In this document: in pieces, positions 50,756-59,806 of the stretch
How positions within the stretch are numbered: the first letter of the stretch is position 1
How the letters are laid out: every line of letters begins with the position of its first letter
Notes under the pieces: model-generated
What the model was told of the DNA's origin: nothing
The model's database searches: none
The model's input: only the letters and a program-made list of their open reading frames with translations
Translations under genes and position numbers: made by a program
Source: Bradyrhizobium sp. BR13661
GTDB taxonomy: Bacteria > Pseudomonadota > Alphaproteobacteria > Rhizobiales > Xanthobacteraceae
Reading direction: 5' to 3'
Assembly: GCF_029892425.1 (NCBI RefSeq)
Contig: NZ_JARXWB010000025.1
Span: forward strand, 1-64,000
Length of the DNA stretch: 64,000 nt

Positions 50756-51853
50756 ATGAGAAAAGTCGGCGTCGGAATCATCGGCTGTGGTGTGATCAGC
50801 ACCGCTTACATCAAGGCAGCGCAACGTTTTCCGGTCATGGAAGTGAGGGCATTGGCCGACATGCGCAGCGATGTCGCGGAGCGGCAGGGCGCCGCGTTCG
50901 GGCTGCCGGCGATGCGGGTCGACCAGCTGCTCAAGCGCGACGACGTCGATATCGTCGTCAATCTCACCGTGCCGCTCGCCCATACCGACGTCAGCCTCGC
51001 GGTGCTGAACGCCGGCAAGCACGTCCATTCCGAGAAGCCGCTCGGTATCAACGTCGCGGAAGCCCGCAAGGTGATGGATCTCGCCGCGCAGAAGGGTCTT
51101 CGCGTCGGTTGCGCGCCCGACACGTTCCTCGGCGGCGGGCACCAGACCGCGCGCAAATTGATCGACGATGGGGCCATCGGCACGCCTGTGGCGGGCAGCG
51201 CGTTCTTCGGCTGTCCTGGCCACGAGCGCTGGCATCCGGCGCCCGGCTTCTACTACCTGCGCGGCGGTGGGCCGATGCTGGACATGGGCCCGTACTACAT
51301 CACCGATCTCGTGCAGCTGTTGGGGCCAGTCGCCAGCGTGATGGGCTCGACCGCGCGCCCGAAATCAGAGCGTCTGGTTACGAGCCAGCCGATGAACGGC
51401 ACTCTTATCCCCGTCGAGGTTTCCACCCACGTCGCCGGGACGCTCGAATTCGAGAGCGGGGCAGTGGTCTCGATCACGATGAGCTTCGATGTGCCGAAGC
51501 ACCGTCATGCGCCGATTGAGATCTATGGCGACAAGGGCAGCATGCTGGTGCCGGATCCGAACCGCTTCGGCGGCGAGGTGCAGGTCGCCAAGACCGGCGG
51601 CGAATGGGAAACGGTGCCGTTGACGCATGGCCATGTCGAAGGCGAGTTCCGTTCCATCGGCGTCGCGGATATGGCTTCCGCGATCCTGAACAACCGGCCG
51701 CACCGCGCCAGCGGCGCGCTCGCTTTCCACGTGCTGGAGGTGATGGAGGCATTCCAGATCTCCGCCGACGAGGGGCGGCGCGTCAAGATCGAAAACCGCG
51801 TCGAGCGGCCGGCGATGCTGCCGGCCGGACGTGAAACCGGACAAATCGACTGA
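50756..51853 (+). CDS. Gfo/Idh/MocA family oxidoreductase (system A)
   Basis: The 365-residue protein has the N-terminal dinucleotide fold VGVGIIGCGVIS, the catalytic-region EKP of HVHSEKPLGIN, GCAPDTFLGGG and GGGPMLDMGPYY of the substrate domain. Members oxidise or reduce ring hydroxyls of sugars, often at C3. It resembles the product of 59807-60967 over most of its length. ATG 50756 follows ACGGAGA. Its place beside ThuA recalls the ThuA-ThuB pair of rhizobial trehalose use, where 3-keto disaccharides form. Confidence 0.92.
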   Translation: MRKVGVGIIGCGVISTAYIKAAQRFPVMEVRALADMRSDVAERQGAAFGLPAMRVDQLLKRDDVDIVVNLTVPLAHTDVSLAVLNAGKHVHSEKPLGINVAEARKVMDLAAQKGLRVGCAPDTFLGGGHQTARKLIDDGAIGTPVAGSAFFGCPGHERWHPAPGFYYLRGGGPMLDMGPYYITDLVQLLGPVASVMGSTARPKSERLVTSQPMNGTLIPVEVSTHVAGTLEFESGAVVSITMSFDVPKHRHAPIEIYGDKGSMLVPDPNRFGGEVQVAKTGGEWETVPLTHGHVEGEFRSIGVADMASAILNNRPHRASGALAFHVLEVMEAFQISADEGRRVKIENRVERPAMLPAGRETGQID

Positions 51854-51863
51854 GGGAATGAGC

Positions 51864-52508
51864 ATGCGCAAGGCATTGATTGTATGGGGCGGCTGGCCGG
51901 GGCACGATCCCGATCTCTGTGCCTCGATGATCCGCGGCTGGCTGAAAGCGGAAGGCTTTGAAGTCCGGATCGAAACGACGACCGAAGCATTCGGCGATCC
52001 CAGGATCCACGATCTCTCCTTGATTATCCCGATCTACACCATGTCGAAGATCGAGAAGGCCGACGCGCTCAATCTTTGTGCGGCGGTGCGTGGTGGTGTC
52101 GGGCTCGCCGGCCATCATGGCGGCATGTGCGATGCGTTCCGCGATTCTGTGGACTACCAGTTCATGTGCGGCGGGCAGTGGGTTGCGCATCCCGGCAACA
52201 TCATCGATTACAAGGTCGACGTGACCAAGCCTGACGATCCCATCATGAAGGGTCTGAGGAGTTTCGAGCATCGTTCCGAGCAATATTACATGCATATCGA
52301 TCCCGCCATCGAGGTGTTGGCGACGACGACCTTTACCGGCGAGCACGCATCGTGGATCGATGGGGTGGTGATGCCGGTGGTCTGGAAGAAGCGCTATGGC
52401 GCGGGCAGGGTGTTCTATTCCTCGCTCGGCCACCGTGCCTACGAGCTCGATGTGCCGGAGATCCGGACGTTGATGACCCGCGGCATGCTGTGGGCAGCGC
52501 GCGAATGA
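51864..52508 (+). CDS. ThuA domain protein
   Basis: The 214-residue protein is of the ThuA-like, class I glutamine-amidotransferase-like fold: ALIVWGGWPGHDP at the start, RGGVGLAGHHGGMCDAF, and RVFYSSLGHRAYEL near the end, all family landmarks. No glutaminase Cys is used in this family. Its function is tied genetically to trehalose and related disaccharide use in rhizobia. ATG 51864 follows GAGGGA, overlapping no more than the tail of the upstream oxidoreductase frame. It shares ATGA with the next gene. Confidence 0.92.
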   Translation: MRKALIVWGGWPGHDPDLCASMIRGWLKAEGFEVRIETTTEAFGDPRIHDLSLIIPIYTMSKIEKADALNLCAAVRGGVGLAGHHGGMCDAFRDSVDYQFMCGGQWVAHPGNIIDYKVDVTKPDDPIMKGLRSFEHRSEQYYMHIDPAIEVLATTTFTGEHASWIDGVVMPVVWKKRYGAGRVFYSSLGHRAYELDVPEIRTLMTRGMLWAARE

Positions 52509-53554
52509 CGTCTGGCGCGACGCAGCCGGCGGTTCGCGCCACGCTGGAGGACGTCGCGCGCGCGGCGGGCGTTTCGCTCGCCACCGTCGATCGCGTCGTC
52601 AACCGGCGCGAGGGCGTGCGCGCCAAGACTGTCGCGCGTGTCGAGGCTGCGGTGGCCAAGCTCGGCTATCGCGCGGACGTTGCGGCCGCACGGCTCGCTC
52701 GCGGGCACAATTTCCGCTTCGCATTCGTGCTGCCCTCCGGCAGCAACAGCTTCATGACCAACCTGACCGAGCAGGTCCAGCGCACCGCAGACTGGCTCGC
52801 CGGCCAGCGCGGCTTCATCGACATCCACCATGTCGACGTGTTCGATCCGGATGTGCTGGCAAGCGCGCTCGAGGATTTGTCGCCGGCCTACCAGGGTGTC
52901 GCAGTCATTGCGCTCGACCATCCCAGGGTGCGCGCTGCGATCGACGAGCTCACCGCGCGCGGGGTCGCCGTGGTGACCCTTGTGTCGGACGCGCCGAGCT
53001 CGCGCCGCCTGCACTATGTCGGTATCGATAATCCGGCAGCCGGGCGAACCGCCGCAACGCTGATGGGGCGTTTCCTTGGCGGACGAGAGGGAACGGTCGC
53101 GGTGATCGCGGGATCGTTGTCGCTGCGCGACCATACCGAGCGCCAATTCGGCTTCCATCAGATCTTGTCGAGCGAGTATCCGAACCTGCGCGCGCTCCCG
53201 GTCATCGAGGGACGCGACGACAGCGAACGCACGCGGGAGCTCACCGCCACGCTGATCGAGCGTCATGCTGATCTGCGCGGCATCTATTGCTGCGGCGCCG
53301 GAAACCGTGGCATCGCCGATGCGCTCGAGGCGTCCGGCCGCGCGCGAGAGGTGGTCTGGATCACCCACGAACTGACCCAGTACACGCGGCGTTTTCTGGT
53401 CCGCGGCACGCTCGATGCCATCATCAACCAGGATCCGGGCCATGAGGCACGGTCGGCGGCGCGGGTGCTGCTGGCGCATTGCATGGAAGAGCCGATCAGC
53501 CCAGATCAGGAGCGTATCCGGATCGACATTTTCCTGCGCGACAATCTGCCGTAA
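52505..53554 (+). CDS. LacI family regulator (system A)
   Basis: The 349-residue protein has an N-terminal HTH (TLEDVARAAGVSLATVDRVVNRR, about 13-35, with hinge to 65) and a periplasmic-binding-like effector domain with LHYVGIDNPAAGRTAATLMGR, of the type 1 sugar-binding (RbsB-like) branch. It starts four bases inside the ThuA gene end and is the last gene of the system A operon, so it is probably its local sugar-responsive repressor. It converges on the second LacI gene, 11 bases away. Confidence 0.92.
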   Translation: MTSGATQPAVRATLEDVARAAGVSLATVDRVVNRREGVRAKTVARVEAAVAKLGYRADVAAARLARGHNFRFAFVLPSGSNSFMTNLTEQVQRTADWLAGQRGFIDIHHVDVFDPDVLASALEDLSPAYQGVAVIALDHPRVRAAIDELTARGVAVVTLVSDAPSSRRLHYVGIDNPAAGRTAATLMGRFLGGREGTVAVIAGSLSLRDHTERQFGFHQILSSEYPNLRALPVIEGRDDSERTRELTATLIERHADLRGIYCCGAGNRGIADALEASGRAREVVWITHELTQYTRRFLVRGTLDAIINQDPGHEARSAARVLLAHCMEEPISPDQERIRIDIFLRDNLP

Positions 53555-53565
53555 CGCCGCAGGTC

Positions 53566-54648
53566 CTAACCCGACCTCAAGTCCCGAAATGAATGGCCGG
53601 CGCTCTTCCGGGGCGGGCGCGTGCTGTCGCGCAGCATCAGCTTGGCGGGAAGCTTGATGTCCTTGCGCAGTTCCGCTGTGCCTGTCGTCATCAACGCGAT
53701 CAGTTCGGCTGCAGCAGTGGCTCCGAGACTGCGGCGGGGCTGGACGATGGTCGTCAAGGTCGGTTCGCAATAGTCGGCATAGGCAATGCCGTCGAAGCCG
53801 ACGACAGAGAGATCGTCCGGGATCTGGAGGCCTGCCGTGTGCACGGTCTTAATCAGGCCGATCGCCATTTCGTCGTTCGCCGCAAACAGCGCGGTCGGAC
53901 GCGCCGCAGGCTCGAGCGCCAACAGCGCCCGGCCGGCCTCGACGCCGGTGCGGAAGGTGAAATCGCCAGGCAGGATCAAGCCCGTATCAGCCGCAATCCC
54001 CGCCTCGCGCAAGGCTTGCCGGTAACCTTCGAGACGCTGCTGCTCGAGAATGTTGGACTTGGGTCCCGACAGATAGGCGATGCTTGTGTGGCCCAGCTGG
54101 ATGAGGTGTCCAACCGCCTCGCGCGCAGTGCCGACATTGTCGATTGTGACCTGCGGGAAAGTTTCGTGAGGGATGTACTCGCAAGCTGCGACCAACGGCA
54201 CGCGCGCATCGCGCAAGTCGCGGTTGGGACTACGCATCATGTGGCCGCACAGGAGCAGCACGCCATCGGCCTGGCCGGCGCAGACGAGGTCGACGTAGCG
54301 CGCCTCCTTCTCCGGCGGACCGGCCAGATTGGCAATGATGAGTCCGTAGCCGGCGGCCGACAACGTGTCGTCGATGCCCTGCAGCACCTCAGCGAAGAAC
54401 GGATTGGCGATATCAGGCACGGCCACCAGCACGACCATGGTCTTGCGGACGCGCAGGTTCCTTGCGGAAATGTTCGGGGTATAGCCGGTATCGCGCACGG
54501 CAGCGAGCACGCGTGTCCGGGTTTCCTCAATCACGACATCGGGGCGCGCCAGCGTCCGGCTGACGGTTGCAACCGAAACTCCTGCCAGCCGCGCGACATC
54601 GGAAATCTTGACCGCCTTTGGGCGTGTCGCCCGGGTTCGCTTGGCCAT
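53566..54648 (-). CDS. LacI family regulator (system B)
   Basis: The 360-residue protein has an N-terminal HTH (VKISDVARLAGVSVATVSRTLARP, about 13-36, and hinge ISARNLRVRKT) and a LacI-type effector domain (VTIDNVGTAREAVGHLIQLGHTSIAYLSGP, ALFAANDEMAIGLI, DDLSVVGFDGI). It is divergent from the system B binding-protein gene. The shared gap contains a perfect palindrome (54714-54729) of LacI-operator form, so it very likely represses that operon and is relieved by the substrate or an early intermediate. Confidence 0.94.
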   Translation of the reverse strand: MAKRTRATRPKAVKISDVARLAGVSVATVSRTLARPDVVIEETRTRVLAAVRDTGYTPNISARNLRVRKTMVVLVAVPDIANPFFAEVLQGIDDTLSAAGYGLIIANLAGPPEKEARYVDLVCAGQADGVLLLCGHMMRSPNRDLRDARVPLVAACEYIPHETFPQVTIDNVGTAREAVGHLIQLGHTSIAYLSGPKSNILEQQRLEGYRQALREAGIAADTGLILPGDFTFRTGVEAGRALLALEPAARPTALFAANDEMAIGLIKTVHTAGLQIPDDLSVVGFDGIAYADYCEPTLTTIVQPRRSLGATAAAELIALMTTGTAELRKDIKLPAKLMLRDSTRPPRKSAGHSFRDLRSG

Positions 54649-54681
54649 ATCGAGCTCGCAACCTCACTGTCAGAACGGCAC

Positions 54682-54709
54682 TTGCAAAATTTTGGAGTTC
54701 TGCTACGAT
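54682..54709 (+). promoter_or_regulatory. Probable promoter of sugar system B
   Basis: TTGCAA (54682-54687), 16-base spacer, TACGAT (54704-54709). The palindromic LacI operator begins four bases downstream and would cover the transcription start. The binding-protein ATG is about 100 bases further on, giving a long leader. Confidence 0.5.
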
Positions 54710-54713
54710 GAAA

Positions 54714-54729
54714 ATGTAATCGATTACAT
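54714..54729. promoter_or_regulatory. LacI-type operator, perfect 16-bp palindrome
   Basis: ATGTAATCGATTACAT is a perfect inverted repeat with a central CG, the hallmark of LacI-family operators. It lies 66 bases before the divergent lacI start and about 5 bases past the proposed -10 box of the system B operon, so bound repressor would block initiation. The site is also suitably placed for control of lacI itself. Confidence 0.8.
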
Positions 54730-54811
54730 CCGGCGAGTAAAGCCGCAACGAGCCCATAAGGGCCGCAAGCTGAATACACAGGCCTGCAAAAGGCAGATCC
54801 GGGAGGGAATG

Positions 54812-56053
54812 ATGAAACGCGCGCTGTTCGCATCGGTGGCGATTGTCGCCACGGCTTGGGCTTCGGTACCGGTCTCCGCAGACGAGATGAAGGCGGAGGT
54901 CATCCACTGGTGGACCTCCGGCGGCGAGGCCGCCGCAGTGAAAGTGTTTGCCGATCAATTCACCAAGGCGGGCGGTACATGGATCGATAGCGCGGTGGCC
55001 GGTGCTGCCAATGCGCGAAATGCCGCGATCAGCCGCACTGTTGCCGGCAACCCTCCGACCGCAATGCAGCTCAACACCGGTAAGCAATTCGACGAACTGG
55101 TGGAAGGCGATCTGCTTGCCGATGTCGATGCGGTCGCCACTGAAGGCAACTGGAAAAGCGTGATGCCCGCCGCAATCATCGCCGCGGCGACCCGCAACGG
55201 CAAGATGTACGCGGTGCCGATCAACATCCACGGTCAGAACTGGCTCTGGTACAACAAGGCCGTGCTCGCCTCCGTCGGCGCCGCGGAGCCGAAGTCCTGG
55301 ACGGATGCTCTCGCAATCCTCGACAAGCTCAAGGCCGAGGGCAAGGTGATCCCGCTCGCGTTCTCGGGCCAGAAGAACTGGGAGCAGAACCTGTTCAACT
55401 CGGTCATGATCGGCGTCGGTGGCGCACAGATGTGGACCGGCATCCTCGGCAAGCGCGACGCGTCGCTGGCGGGGAGCGCCGAGTTCAAGGCGGTCGCCGT
55501 CACCTACAAGAAGCTCAAGGACTATGTCGATGCCGGCGCGCCCGGCCGCAACTGGAATGACGCGACCAACCTCGTCATCCAGGGTAAGGCCGGAATGCAG
55601 ATCATGGGCGACTGGGCCAAGGGCGAATTCGTCGCGGCGGGCAAGGTCGCCGACAAGGACTATGGCTGCACGGTGTTGTCCAATGGCAGCGGCGGTTATG
55701 TGATGGGTGGCGACGTGTTCGTGTTCCCGAAGGCGAAGGACCCATCCACCACCAAGGCGCAGATGACCCTGGCGAGACTGATGCTGACGCCCGAGACCCA
55801 GATCCAGTTCGCGCTGAAGAAGGGCTCGATCCCCGTGCGCAGCGATGTCGATACGTCCGCACTCGACGCCTGCGCCCAAAAGGGTATGCGCTATGTCGCG
55901 GACAAAGCCCAGCAAATGCCATCCGGCGACATGCTGGCGCCGCCGGCGCTGACCGGCGCGTTGCAGGATGCCATCTCGCAATATTGGAACACCAATATGA
56001 GCGCCGATGAATTCTCCGCCAAGATCGTTGCGGTGCTGAAGTCACAGGAGTGA
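54812..56053 (+). CDS. Sugar ABC transporter substrate-binding protein (system B)
   Basis: The 413-residue protein has a signal peptide (to ...VPVSA-DEM) and a group 1 extracellular binding fold (EVIHWWTSGGEAAAVKVFADQFTKAGG, VPINIHGQNWLWYNKAVLA, GKAGMQIMGDWAKGEF, MGGDVFVFPKAKD). This resembles glucose/mannose- and oligosaccharide-type binding proteins of rhizobia. ATG 54812 (or 54809) follows GGGAGGG at 54801-54807. It opens the system B operon; a strong hairpin just after its stop separates it from the permease genes. Confidence 0.93.
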   Translation: MKRALFASVAIVATAWASVPVSADEMKAEVIHWWTSGGEAAAVKVFADQFTKAGGTWIDSAVAGAANARNAAISRTVAGNPPTAMQLNTGKQFDELVEGDLLADVDAVATEGNWKSVMPAAIIAAATRNGKMYAVPINIHGQNWLWYNKAVLASVGAAEPKSWTDALAILDKLKAEGKVIPLAFSGQKNWEQNLFNSVMIGVGGAQMWTGILGKRDASLAGSAEFKAVAVTYKKLKDYVDAGAPGRNWNDATNLVIQGKAGMQIMGDWAKGEFVAAGKVADKDYGCTVLSNGSGGYVMGGDVFVFPKAKDPSTTKAQMTLARLMLTPETQIQFALKKGSIPVRSDVDTSALDACAQKGMRYVADKAQQMPSGDMLAPPALTGALQDAISQYWNTNMSADEFSAKIVAVLKSQE

Positions 56054-56064
56054 CGCATCATGAG

Positions 56065-56093
56065 AACGCGGCCGACGAACTGTCGGCCGCGTT
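56065..56093. terminator. Perfect 12-bp hairpin after the system B binding-protein gene
   Basis: AACGCGGCCGAC (56065-56076) and GTCGGCCGCGTT (56082-56093) form a perfect GC-rich stem with a five-base loop, 11 bases past the stop codon. Only TTCC follows, so termination would be partial. Hairpins here commonly protect the binding-protein message from 3' decay and lower the amount of permease transcript. Confidence 0.7.
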
Positions 56094-56129
56094 TCCTGCC
56101 CGTCGACCTCTCTCCAATCCGGCGATGCG

Positions 56130-57008
56130 ATGCGTCTTTCACTGAACTCCCGACTTTCCGCGATCTCCGCGCTGTTGCCGGCGTTGTTGGTGATGGTCGT
56201 CGTCTATCTCGGCGCCACCAGTTGGACCGTGTGGATGTCGCTGACCAACTCGCGCATGCTGCCGAACAGCAATTTCGTCGGCTTGCGGCAATATCAGCTG
56301 TTGCTCGGCAACGACCGCTGGATCACGTCGGTCCACAACATCGTCATCTACGGTGTGCTGTTCGTTTCGCTCGCGCTTATGATCGGCTTCCTGCTGGCGG
56401 TCGCGATCGATCAGCGGGTGCGTGCCGAGGACACGATTCGGTCGATCTTTCTCTATCCCTATTCGATGTCATTCGTCGTCACGGGTCTGGTCTGGCAATG
56501 GCTGCTCAACCCGACGCTCGGCATCCAGCATGTCTTGCGCAGTTGGGGCTTCGAAGGCGCGACCTTCGACTGGATCGTACGGCCTGAGACTGCAATCTAT
56601 TGCCTTGTCATTGCGGGCGTCTGGCAGGCTTCGGGGCTGGTGATGGCCATCATGCTCGCCGGCTTGCGCGGCGTCGACGAGGAGATCTGGAAGGCCGCGC
56701 GGGTCGACGGCCTGCCGAAATGGCGGGTCTATGTGTCCATCATCATTCCGATGATGGGTGCGAGCTTTGCAACCGCCACGGTGCTGCTCTCGACGGGCGT
56801 GGTGCGCCTCTACGATCTCTCGGTGGCCATGACCAACGGCGGGCCCGGCATCGCCTCGGAGGTGCCTGCCAAATTCGTCATGGACCATCTGTTCGAACGG
56901 GCCAATATCGGGCTGGCGACGGCGGCGGCCACCACCATGCTGATCACGGTGATCGCGGTGGTCGTGCCCTATCTCTACTGGCGTACGCGCAAGGGAGAGG
57001 TGCGATGA
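56130..57008 (+). CDS. Sugar ABC transporter permease, MalF-like (system B)
   Basis: The 292-residue protein has about six membrane helices and a CUT1 loop (WKAARVDGLPKWRVYVSIIIPMMGASF). It follows the hairpin and shares ATGA with the next permease gene. ATG 56130 has a poor ribosome site, again consistent with lower expression than the binding protein. Confidence 0.92.
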   Translation: MRLSLNSRLSAISALLPALLVMVVVYLGATSWTVWMSLTNSRMLPNSNFVGLRQYQLLLGNDRWITSVHNIVIYGVLFVSLALMIGFLLAVAIDQRVRAEDTIRSIFLYPYSMSFVVTGLVWQWLLNPTLGIQHVLRSWGFEGATFDWIVRPETAIYCLVIAGVWQASGLVMAIMLAGLRGVDEEIWKAARVDGLPKWRVYVSIIIPMMGASFATATVLLSTGVVRLYDLSVAMTNGGPGIASEVPAKFVMDHLFERANIGLATAAATTMLITVIAVVVPYLYWRTRKGEVR

Positions 57009-57913
57009 CCTCAGTGGCCATGACCCGAGCGGCGCAGCCTTTGCCCGCCACACGGCGGAGCAAGCGCATGACCCCGGCGCGCTGGGGCCTTTACGCCTTC
57101 ATCTTCATTACCGCGCTCTACTTCCTGCTGCCGCTCTATGTCATGGTGGTCACCTCGCTGAAGCCGATGGCAGAGATCCGGCAGGGCAATCTGTTGGCCT
57201 TGCCGGCAGCTCCCAGCATCGATGCATGGGTCAAGGCCTGGACCTCGGCCTGCACCGGGCTGACCTGCCAGGGCATCAAGGTCGGCTTCCTCAATTCGCT
57301 GCGCATCCTGGTCCCGTCTGTCGTCATCTCCATCCTTGTCGGCTCGCTTACCGGTTACGCGCTGTCGCTGTGGCGGGTGCGCGGCGCCAACATTTTGTTC
57401 GGCGCGATGATGGTGGTCGCATTCATTCCCTATCAGGTGTTCATCTATCCCCTGGTTCGCGTGTTCTCCTTCACCGGGCTCGGGCAGTCGCTCTCGACCA
57501 TCGTGATCATCCACACGATCTTCGGCCTTCCCACCATGACACTGCTGTTCCGCAATTACTTCGCGTCGCTGCCAGTCGAGTTGTTCAAGGCGGCCCGTGT
57601 GGACGGTGCCGGCTTCTACCAGATCTACGCGCGGATCATGATGCCGATGGCGACCCCCATGATCGTGGTCGCGGTGATCTTGCAGACCACGGGAATCTGG
57701 AACGATTTCATCCTCGGGCTCGTCTTCGCCGGCCGCGATAATCTGCCGATGACGGTACAGCTCAACAACATCGTCAATTCGACGCAAGGCGAGCGCGCCT
57801 ACAACGTCGACATGGCTGCGACGTTGCTGACTGCGCTGCTGCCGCTCGCCGTCTATTTCGGCTCCGGCCGCTGGTTCGTGCGCGGCATCGCCGCGGGCGC
57901 CGTGAAAGGCTGA
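57005..57913 (+). CDS. Sugar ABC transporter permease, MalG-like (system B)
   Basis: The 302-residue protein has about six helices and the MalG-type loop (FKAARVDGAGFYQIYARIMMPMATPMI), ending IAAGAVKG. An insertion carrying two cysteines (TSACTGLTCQG, about 80-90) lies in the first periplasmic loop, where a disulfide could form. The start overlaps the partner gene by four bases; the ATPase gene follows after six. Confidence 0.93.
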   Translation: MTSVAMTRAAQPLPATRRSKRMTPARWGLYAFIFITALYFLLPLYVMVVTSLKPMAEIRQGNLLALPAAPSIDAWVKAWTSACTGLTCQGIKVGFLNSLRILVPSVVISILVGSLTGYALSLWRVRGANILFGAMMVVAFIPYQVFIYPLVRVFSFTGLGQSLSTIVIIHTIFGLPTMTLLFRNYFASLPVELFKAARVDGAGFYQIYARIMMPMATPMIVVAVILQTTGIWNDFILGLVFAGRDNLPMTVQLNNIVNSTQGERAYNVDMAATLLTALLPLAVYFGSGRWFVRGIAAGAVKG

Positions 57914-57919
57914 CGCATC

Positions 57920-59005
57920 ATGCAGAAATCGGACGTCGATATCAGAGACCTGCAGATCGGCTTTGGCGGCCTGAAAGTGCTGGAGAATCTCAATCTGCAT
58001 GTCGGTGAGTCCGAATTCCTCGTGCTGCTCGGGCCCTCCGGCTGCGGCAAGTCGACCTTGCTGAACGCGATCGCCGGGCTGATCGAGGCCAAGGGTGGCG
58101 AGATCCATATCGGTGGCCGCGATGTCACATGGGCAGAACCGAAGGACCGCGGCATCGCGATGGTTTTCCAGAGCTACGCGCTCTATCCGCGCATGAGCGT
58201 GCGCCGAAACATGTCGTTTGGGCTGACGGTCGCGGGCACACCGCGCGACGAGATCGAGCGCCGAGTCGGAGAGGCCGCGCAGATGCTGCGGCTCACCAAT
58301 CTCCTCGACCGCCGTCCCGGCGAGTTGTCCGGCGGGCAGCGGCAGCGCGTCGCGATCGGACGGGCGCTGGTGCGCCATGCCGGCGTCTATTTGTTCGACG
58401 AGCCGCTCTCCAACCTTGACGCTCAGTTGCGCGCAGAGCTCAGGGTCGAGATCAAGCGGCTGCACGCGCGGTTGGGCGCCACGATGATCTACGTGACGCA
58501 CGATCAGATCGAGGCGCTGACGCTGGCGGATCGCATCGCGGTGATGCAGGGTGGTGTGATCCAGCAGCTCGACACGCCGAAGAAGATCTATCGCGAGCCC
58601 GTCAACCGCTTCGTCGCTTCTTTCGTCGGCTCCCCCGCAATGAACTTCATTCCCGGACGGCTCGCACGCGGCAGCGAGGTGGCGTTCATCGCAGGCGCAA
58701 ACCGGCTGAGCTTGAGCGGCTATGCCTTCCGCGGCCAGCCGACCGAGGCGCCGGCGGTACTCGGCATCCGGCCCGAGCATGTCGAGTTGACTGAGTCCAG
58801 CGACCCGTCCGCAGCGTCCGCGCGCATCGAGATGATCGAGCCGATGGGCGCCGACACGCTGATCTGGTGTCGCCTTGCCGACGGCACCGCATTCTCTCTT
58901 CGCCATGATGCCGACGCGCAAGTGCGTGTGGGAGACACGCTATCAGTCCGATTTCTCGCCGATGCCCTGTCGCTGTTCGATGAGACGAGCGGACAGCGCC
59001 TCTAG
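57920..59005 (+). CDS. Sugar ABC transporter ATPase, UgpC/MalK-like
   Basis: The 361-residue protein has Walker A GPSGCGKS near 38, Q-loop FQSYALYPRM, signature LSGGQRQRVAIGRAL, Walker B VYLFDEP, H-loop VTHDQIEAL and a C-terminal OB/TOBE region (GIRPEHVELTE). It drives the system B permeases. It is the only sugar-type ATPase in the window, and MalK/MsmK-type ATPases can serve several importers, so it may also power system A. Confidence 0.94.
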   Translation: MQKSDVDIRDLQIGFGGLKVLENLNLHVGESEFLVLLGPSGCGKSTLLNAIAGLIEAKGGEIHIGGRDVTWAEPKDRGIAMVFQSYALYPRMSVRRNMSFGLTVAGTPRDEIERRVGEAAQMLRLTNLLDRRPGELSGGQRQRVAIGRALVRHAGVYLFDEPLSNLDAQLRAELRVEIKRLHARLGATMIYVTHDQIEALTLADRIAVMQGGVIQQLDTPKKIYREPVNRFVASFVGSPAMNFIPGRLARGSEVAFIAGANRLSLSGYAFRGQPTEAPAVLGIRPEHVELTESSDPSAASARIEMIEPMGADTLIWCRLADGTAFSLRHDADAQVRVGDTLSVRFLADALSLFDETSGQRL

Positions 59006-59031
59006 ATCCTCCATCCAGCAGAAAGCGAGAC

Positions 59032-59793
59032 ATGACCAAGCCGATCGAACGATTTTCCATCCAGCTCTATTCTGCCCGCTCCATCACTCCGCTCGAGGGA
59101 CAATTCGCGCTGCTATCCAGCCTCGGCTACACGAAGGTGGAGCCCTGGGGCGGACTGTTCAACGATCCCGAGACGCTCAAGAGACTCCTCGATACCCACG
59201 GGATGACTGCGCCGAGCGCCCATGTTGGCCTGGACCGGTTGCGCGAGGATGCAGTCGGCACAGCCAAGATGTGCAAGGGACTCGGCATCGAGACCATCTT
59301 TGCGCCGGCCCCACCATTGGGTGAGCGCGAGGGCGGAGAAAAGGAATGGCGCGGTATCGGGCGCGAGCTTGCCGAGATCGGAAAGGTGGCGACCGGTGAG
59401 GGGCTTAAATTCGGCTGGCACAACCATCACTGGGAATATGGCCGCAGCGATAGCGGCAAGACCTATCTCGAATGCCTGTTCGAGGAGGCCCCCAATCTCG
59501 TCTGGGAGGCCGATCTCGCCTGGATCGTGCGCGGCGGCGGGGATCCGGTCGCCGAGATCAGGAAGCATGCACGGCGCCTGGTCGCGTGTCACATCAAGGA
59601 TCTTGCGCCATCGGGACAGTGCGTCGACGAGGACGGATGGGCCGACCCCGGGCACGGTATCATGGACTGGCCGGCGCTGCGCGCGGCGATGGAGGAGGCC
59701 GGGGTCTCTCTGTTCGTCGCCGAGCACGACAAGCCGAACGATGTCGCCCGATTCGCGCGCCGGGCGCGCGAGACCGTGACCGCCTGGACGTAA
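59032..59793 (+). CDS. Sugar phosphate isomerase/epimerase family protein 1
   Basis: The 253-residue TIM barrel is of the xylose-isomerase-like (AP endonuclease 2) family. Metal and substrate residues appear in the usual order: His in GWHNHHWE, Asp/Glu in LVWEADLAW, His in VACHIKDLAP and Glu in FVAEHDKP. Relatives epimerise, isomerise or eliminate on keto-sugars; some cleave 3-keto-glycosides. It sits between the importer ATPase and an oxidoreductase, so it likely handles the oxidised sugar. Confidence 0.9.
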   Translation: MTKPIERFSIQLYSARSITPLEGQFALLSSLGYTKVEPWGGLFNDPETLKRLLDTHGMTAPSAHVGLDRLREDAVGTAKMCKGLGIETIFAPAPPLGEREGGEKEWRGIGRELAEIGKVATGEGLKFGWHNHHWEYGRSDSGKTYLECLFEEAPNLVWEADLAWIVRGGGDPVAEIRKHARRLVACHIKDLAPSGQCVDEDGWADPGHGIMDWPALRAAMEEAGVSLFVAEHDKPNDVARFARRARETVTAWT

Positions 59794-59806
59794 CGGGGAG
59801 GGAAGC

